In this document: one piece after another, positions 60,371 to 64,000 of the stretch
How the letters are laid out: each line of letters opens with the position of its first letter
Position numbering within the stretch: position 1 is the first letter of the stretch
Source of the DNA: LMUY01 sp964244585
Lineage (GTDB): Bacteria > Pseudomonadota > Alphaproteobacteria > Acetobacterales > Acetobacteraceae
Direction: 5' to 3'
Assembly: GCA_964244585.1 (NCBI GenBank)
Contig: CAXTJM010000011.1
Span: 81,076 to 145,075, forward strand
Length of the DNA stretch: 64,000 nucleotides
Made by a program: the position numbers and the translations under genes
Notes under the pieces: generated by a model
Told to the model about the DNA's origin: nothing
The model's input: the letters and a program-made list of their open reading frames with translations, nothing else
Databases searched by the model: none

Positions 60371-61078
60371 CAGGGCCAGGTCGCCGGGCCGGGACATGCG
60401 GTGCGCGCCGTCCTTCACCAGCAGGACCTGCACATCCGCAGCCTCGACCTGCCGGGCCAGCCGCACCGACATCTCCCACGGCACGTCGGTGTCGGCCTGG
60501 CCGTGCAGCAGCCGAACCGGGCAGCGCAGCGCGATCGGACCGCCGAGCAGGAGATGGTCGCGGCCCTCCTGGATCAACGCGCGGGTGATCGGGGTGGGTT
60601 CGCCGTATGCGCTCGGCACGTGCAACACGCCGTCGCGCTCCAGGGTGGCGCGCTCCGCCGGCATCATGGTCTCCCACATCAGCGCCTCGGTGAAGTCCGG
60701 CGCCGCCGCCACGCCGACGAACCCCGTCACGCGACGCGGCCGGGCCAGGGCAGCGAGCAGCCCGATCCAGCCGCCCATGGAGGAGCCGACCAGCACCAGG
60801 CTACCCTGCGTCAGCCCGTCGATCGCCGCCAGCGCATCCGCGGCCCAGCGGCCGATCGTGCCGTCGGTGAACGCGCCGCCGCTGGCGCCGTGGCCGGAAT
60901 AGTCGAACAGCAGCAGCGATTGGCCCGTGCCGCGGCACAGCTCCGCCAGCGCGGTCGCCTTGTCGCCCGTCATGTCGCTGCGGAATCCGGGCAGGAACAC
61001 CACGCAGGGGGAGCGGCCCGGCAGGCGCTGCCACGCCAGGTCTACGCCCGCCCCGTTATCGATCCGCCCCCGTTCCAT
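60323..61078 (-). CDS. Alpha/beta hydrolase (serine hydrolase-like)
   Basis: A 251-residue cytoplasmic alpha/beta hydrolase: FLPGFRSDMTGDKATAL, LFDYSGHGASGG, nucleophile region VGSSMGGWIGLL, and catalytic Asp and His in LHGQADTDVPW and KDGAHRMSRPGDL. It matches the palmitoyl-thioesterase-like (ABHD10-type) or YdeN-like group; the substrate is unknown. ATG 61078; upstream in-frame residues are not conserved. The convergent 3' overlap with the SDR-type gene is set by both stop codons. Confidence 0.85.
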   Translation of the reverse strand: MERGRIDNGAGVDLAWQRLPGRSPCVVFLPGFRSDMTGDKATALAELCRGTGQSLLLFDYSGHGASGGAFTDGTIGRWAADALAAIDGLTQGSLVLVGSSMGGWIGLLAALARPRRVTGFVGVAAAPDFTEALMWETMMPAERATLERDGVLHVPSAYGEPTPITRALIQEGRDHLLLGGPIALRCPVRLLHGQADTDVPWEMSVRLARQVEAADVQVLLVKDGAHRMSRPGDLALLRSALLPLLGGEDGT

Positions 61079-61125
61079 TCGACCCCTCCCGCCCGCTGCA
61101 TGGATGGTGGTATAGCGCCTGCCGC

Positions 61126-62265
61126 ATGACCGACGAGCACGCGCTGACCGTATTGCAAGTCCTTCCCTCGCTGGAAACCGGCGGGGTGGAGCGAGGCACC
61201 GTGGAGATGGTGCAGGCGATCGTGCGCGCCGGCGGCTCCGCCCTGGTCGCCAGCGCCGGAGGGCGCCTGGTGCCGGCGGTGGAGCGTGCCGGCGGCACGC
61301 ATATCGCGCTGAAGCTGGCGTCCAAGAATCCGGCCCGCATCTGGCGCAACGCGGCAAGGCTGGCGTTCCTGATCCGCGCCGCCGACGTGGACATCGTGCA
61401 TGCCCGCTCCCGCGCGCCGGCGTGGTCCGCCTGGCTGGCCTGCCGCCGTACCGGGGCGCGCTTCGTGACCACCTGGCACGGCGTCTACAAGGAGAACGCG
61501 CCGGGCAAGCGGCGCTACAACGCGATCATGGCGCGCGGCGAGCGCATCATCGCGATCAGCCAGTTCGTCGCCGCCCGTCTGCGCGCGCGCCACCAGGTCG
61601 ACCCGGCGCGGCTGCGGGTGATCCCCCGCGGCGTGGACACGACGCTGTTCGACCCCGGCGCGGTGGGCGGCGACCGCATGGCCCGGCTGGCGCGGGAATG
61701 GCGGCTGCCGGACGGCGCGCCGATCGTCATGCTGCCGGCCCGGCTGACGCGCTGGAAGGGCCACGCCGTCATGCTGGAGGCACTGGCCCGGCTGGAACGG
61801 CGCGATGTCGGGCTGGTGCTGGTGGGGGCGGAGCAAGGCCGCGCCCGCTTCCGCCGCGAATTGATCGCCCGGGCGGAGGCGCTGGGGGTGGCCGACCGGC
61901 TGCGCCTGGTGGGGCATTGCGACGACATGCCGGCGGCGCTGATGCTGGCCGACGTGGTGGCGAACCCCTCCATCGAGCCGGAGCCGTTCGGCCGCACCGT
62001 GATCGAGGCGCAGGCCATGGGCCGCCCGGTCGTGGTCAGCGATGCCGGCGGCACCGCCGAAACGGTGGAGCACGGCGTGACCGGCTGGCGCGTCCACCCC
62101 TCCGACCCGGCAGCCCTGGCCGACGCGATCGACCAGGTTCTGCGGCTGAGCACGGCGGAGCGGGAGGCGTTGGGAGTCCGCGCGCGCGACAGCGTCTGCG
62201 CCCATTACACGACGGCGGCGATGCAGCAGGCGACGCTGGAGGTGTACCGCGAGCTGGTGGCGTGA
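61126..62265 (+). CDS. Glycosyltransferase, GT4 family
   Basis: A 379-residue retaining glycosyltransferase with GT-B fold. N-terminal VLQVLPSLETGGVERGTVEM, HARSRAPAW, then the donor-binding C-terminal half with RLTRWKGHAVMLEALA, and EPFGRTVIEAQAMGRPVVVSDAGGTAE containing the E-x7-E motif. Such enzymes build lipopolysaccharide core or surface glycans; the GT9 partner next to it supports an LPS role. ATG 61126; stop overlaps the next GTG. Confidence 0.9.
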   Translation: MTDEHALTVLQVLPSLETGGVERGTVEMVQAIVRAGGSALVASAGGRLVPAVERAGGTHIALKLASKNPARIWRNAARLAFLIRAADVDIVHARSRAPAWSAWLACRRTGARFVTTWHGVYKENAPGKRRYNAIMARGERIIAISQFVAARLRARHQVDPARLRVIPRGVDTTLFDPGAVGGDRMARLAREWRLPDGAPIVMLPARLTRWKGHAVMLEALARLERRDVGLVLVGAEQGRARFRRELIARAEALGVADRLRLVGHCDDMPAALMLADVVANPSIEPEPFGRTVIEAQAMGRPVVVSDAGGTAETVEHGVTGWRVHPSDPAALADAIDQVLRLSTAEREALGVRARDSVCAHYTTAAMQQATLEVYRELVA

Positions 62266-63305
62266 CCCGCATCCTGGTGATCAAACTGGGCGCGCTCGGC
62301 GACTTCGTGCTCGCCTTCGGCCCGTTCGCCGCCGTTCGCGCGGCGCATCCCGGCGCCGAGGTCACCCTGCTCACCACCCCGCCCTTCGCCGAGCTGGCGC
62401 GCGCGGCGCCGTGGTTCGACCGGGTGGTGACGGACACACGGCCCCCGCCCTGGAACCTGCCCGCCCTGCTGCGCCTGCGCCGGGGGCTGCGCGGGTTCGA
62501 CCGGGTGTACGACCTGCAGACCTCCGGCCGCTCCGGCTGGTACCACCGCCTGGCCGGCCGCCCCGACTGGTCCGGCATCGCCCCCGGCTGCTCCCTGCCG
62601 CACGCCAATCCCGCCCGGAACGGCATGCACACGCTGGAACGGCAGCGGGAGCAGTTGGCGATGGCGGGGGTGACGCGGTTCCCGGAGCCGGAGCTTCGAT
62701 GGTTTCCGCCATCGCCTGTCATCGAACCCTCTCCCCCTGGGAGAGGGCAGGGTGAGGGCCTGCCGCCGGTTCCCCGTCCGTCACATTCCCGCGACCCTCA
62801 CCCCTGCCCTCTCCCAGAAGGAGAAGGAGGGCCGCGGCAAGGTGTGGACTATGCCGTGCTGATCCCGGGGGCGGCGGTGCACCGGCCGCGCAAGCGCTGG
62901 GCGGCGGAGCGGTTCGGGGAACTCGCCACCATCATCAGTGCCCGCGGGCAAACCCCCGTGGTGGTCGGCGCGGCCGGCGATGCGCCCTATGCCGCGACCA
63001 TCCGGGCCGCTTGCCCGGCCACGATCGACCTCACCGGCCGCACCAGCCTGCTGCAATTGGGGGGCGTGTTGGCGGGAGCGGCGCTGGCGGTGGGCAACGA
63101 CACCGGGCCGACCCACCTGGCCGCGGCACTCGGCATCCCGACGGTCGCCCTGTTCTCCGACGAGAGCGATCCGGCGCTCACCCGGCCGCGCGGCGCCGTG
63201 ACGGTGCTGGCCGTGCCGGACTTGGCAGACCTGCCCGCCGGGCGGGTTGCGGCAGCCCTGCCGCAGGTCCATTCACATCCCCTCGCCGCCATGGAAGCGC
63301 TCTGA
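62262..63305 (+). CDS. Glycosyltransferase, GT9 (heptosyltransferase-like), with in-frame repeat insertion
   Basis: A 347-residue inner-core-type glycosyltransferase: ILVIKLGALGDFVLA at the N-terminus, YDLQTSGRSGWYHRLAG, then IPGAAVHRPRKRWAAERFGELA and VGNDTGPTHLAAALGIPTVALFSDESDP, typical of ADP-heptose-LPS heptosyltransferases. Between them residues about 155-190 are foreign: a Pro/Gly/Glu-rich stretch (EPSPPGRGQGEG ... PCPLPEGEGG) translated from a palindromic repeat. The inserted segment is in frame and without stops, at a point where homologues have a short linker. GTG 62262 overlaps the GT4 stop. Confidence 0.88.
   Translation: MTRILVIKLGALGDFVLAFGPFAAVRAAHPGAEVTLLTTPPFAELARAAPWFDRVVTDTRPPPWNLPALLRLRRGLRGFDRVYDLQTSGRSGWYHRLAGRPDWSGIAPGCSLPHANPARNGMHTLERQREQLAMAGVTRFPEPELRWFPPSPVIEPSPPGRGQGEGLPPVPRPSHSRDPHPCPLPEGEGGPRQGVDYAVLIPGAAVHRPRKRWAAERFGELATIISARGQTPVVVGAAGDAPYAATIRAACPATIDLTGRTSLLQLGGVLAGAALAVGNDTGPTHLAAALGIPTVALFSDESDPALTRPRGAVTVLAVPDLADLPAGRVAAALPQVHSHPLAAMEAL
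62727..62831. repeat. Palindromic repeat element, copy B (inside the GT9 gene)
   Basis: A 20-nt G/A-rich arm (62739-62758) and a C/T-rich arm (62795-62815) pair over 20 bp with one bulged base, with 36 nt between. A further CCCTCTCCC/GGGAGAGGG mini-hairpin (62727-62747) sits at the left end. Copy A near tgt shares both arms. The element spans about 105 bp, a multiple of three, and reads through without a stop. Confidence 0.8.
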
Positions 63306-63306
63306 C

Positions 63307-64000
63307 ATGCCCGCCATCACCCTGCCCGACGGTTCCGTGCGCCGCTTCGACGGGCCGGTCACGGGCACCGCGGTGGCCGCCGACATCGGGCCGGGGCTTG
63401 CCCGCGCCGCGCTGGCGATGAAGCTGGACGGCCGGTTGGCCGATCTGTCGCGGGTGATCGAGGCCGATGCCGCCGTGACCTTCGTCACCCGCAAGGACCC
63501 GGACGCGCTGGGCATGATCCGCCACGACACCGCCCACGTGCTGGCGGAGGCGGTGCAGTCTCTGTACCCGGGCACGCAGGTCACCATCGGGCCGTCGATC
63601 GAAAACGGGTTCTACTACGATTTCGCCCGCAACGATCCGTTCACGCTGGAAGACTTCCCCGCCATCGAAGCACGGATGCGCGAGATCGTCGCCCGCAATG
63701 CCGGCTTCGAGCGCGAGGTCTGGGACCGGGACGACGCCATTACCTTCTTCGAGGCGAGGGGCGAACGCTACAAGGCGGAGCTGATCCGCGACCTGCCAGC
63801 CACCGAGACCATCACCCTGTACAAACAGGGCGACTGGATCGACCTCTGCCGTGGGCCACACATGCGCGGCACCGGCGACGTGGGCACCGCGTTCAAGCTG
63901 CAGAAGGTGGCCGGGGCGTATTGGCGCGGCGACCACCGCAACGCCATGCTGACGCGCATCTACGGCACCGCCTGGCGCGACCAGAAGGAGCTGGACGCCT
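63307..64000 (+). CDS. thrS: Threonyl-tRNA synthetase, 5' part (runs off the window)
   Basis: Charges tRNA-Thr. About 231 N-terminal residues are present. They cover the TGS domain (PAITLPDGSVRRFDGPVTGTAVA, about 1-62) and the editing domain with HDTAHVLAEAV (the HxxxH metal site) and LYPGTQVTIGPSIENGFYYDF. The second-half editing residues LCRGPHMRGTGDVGTAFKLQKVAGAYWRGDHRNAML are also present. The catalytic class II core is outside the window. ATG 63307 gives the normal start; it follows the GT9 gene by one base. Confidence 0.95.
   Translation, partial: MPAITLPDGSVRRFDGPVTGTAVAADIGPGLARAALAMKLDGRLADLSRVIEADAAVTFVTRKDPDALGMIRHDTAHVLAEAVQSLYPGTQVTIGPSIENGFYYDFARNDPFTLEDFPAIEARMREIVARNAGFEREVWDRDDAITFFEARGERYKAELIRDLPATETITLYKQGDWIDLCRGPHMRGTGDVGTAFKLQKVAGAYWRGDHRNAMLTRIYGTAWRDQKELDA

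Noticed and set aside
62727..62831. Palindromic repeat considered as a CRISPR remnant or terminator
   Set aside because: Only a single inverted pair with no repeat-spacer series, and it is inside a coding frame without a U-run; an interspersed repeat fits better.
1..64000. Search by eye for tRNA genes, insertion sequences, phage genes, integrases, toxin-antitoxin pairs and restriction systems
   Set aside because: None found: no transposase motifs, no tRNA-like cloverleaf noticed, and gene content is core metabolism and cell envelope. A tRNA could be missed by eye.

Overview
The window is GC-rich (about 70% by eye) bacterial chromosome with dense, mostly housekeeping gene content. The set suggests an alphaproteobacterium of the Rhodospirillales, probably Acetobacteraceae: a dcw cluster running from mraZ to ftsZ and on into lpxC-bamD-recN, an alphaproteobacterial-type SspB, a class I fumarase, thyX rather than thyA, and tlpA divergent from argH. 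This placement is inference; no phylogeny was computed. I see no tRNA or rRNA gene, insertion sequence, prophage or CRISPR array.

Layout. 1-1389: 5' part of argH (minus) and a divergent thioredoxin-like gene. 1470-24042: one minus-strand block, transcribed from a promoter near 24040 that overlaps an array of MraZ-type boxes. Its order is mraZ-rsmH-ftsL-ftsI-murE-murF-mraY-murD-ftsW-murG-murC-murB-ddl-ftsQ-ftsA-ftsZ-lpxC-bamD-recN. Most junctions from mraZ to ftsZ overlap by 1-13 bp, so translation is probably coupled. The block covers peptidoglycan precursor synthesis, the divisome, the first committed step of lipid A, outer-membrane protein assembly and a DNA repair ATPase. 24178-27161 (minus): RNase P RNA, two tandem Uma2-family genes, ampD and djlA. 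27321-33889 (plus): a fused 5-oxoprolinase/hydantoinase-type protein and a coupled AsmA-like protein.

33897-38467 (minus): a queuosine cluster (queA-tgt-queF-queG) with a VOC protein upstream and a ribbon-helix-helix protein downstream. 38481-42066: an exported alpha/beta hydrolase, a small unknown protein, class I fumarase and sspB. 42199-44002 (plus): a coupled trio of an ABM-type monooxygenase, an ankyrin protein and a DUF2891 protein. 44003-46432 (minus): beta-carbonic anhydrase, a sulfite-oxidase-like molybdoenzyme and a luciferase-like flavin oxidoreductase. 46816-48653 (plus): thyX coupled to a ribokinase-family gene. 48659-52103 (minus): two uncharacterised proteins, aroC and fabI. 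52286-58119 (plus): pdxH, an APH/P-loop kinase fusion and a split HyuA/HyuB pair. 58176-64000: a small lysine-rich protein, a TPR protein, an SDR-type protein, an alpha/beta hydrolase, two glycosyltransferases (GT4, GT9) and the 5' part of thrS.

The most unusual structure is a roughly 100-bp palindromic repeat in two copies. One copy (62727-62831) is read in frame inside the GT9 gene. The other (36984-37076) supplies the queA stop codon and ends three bases before the TTG start proposed for tgt. Other points worth checking are the regularly spaced MraZ boxes, a queA gene with no ordinary start codon, hairpins between ftsZ and lpxC, and an FtsL with a very long Ala/Pro-rich tail.
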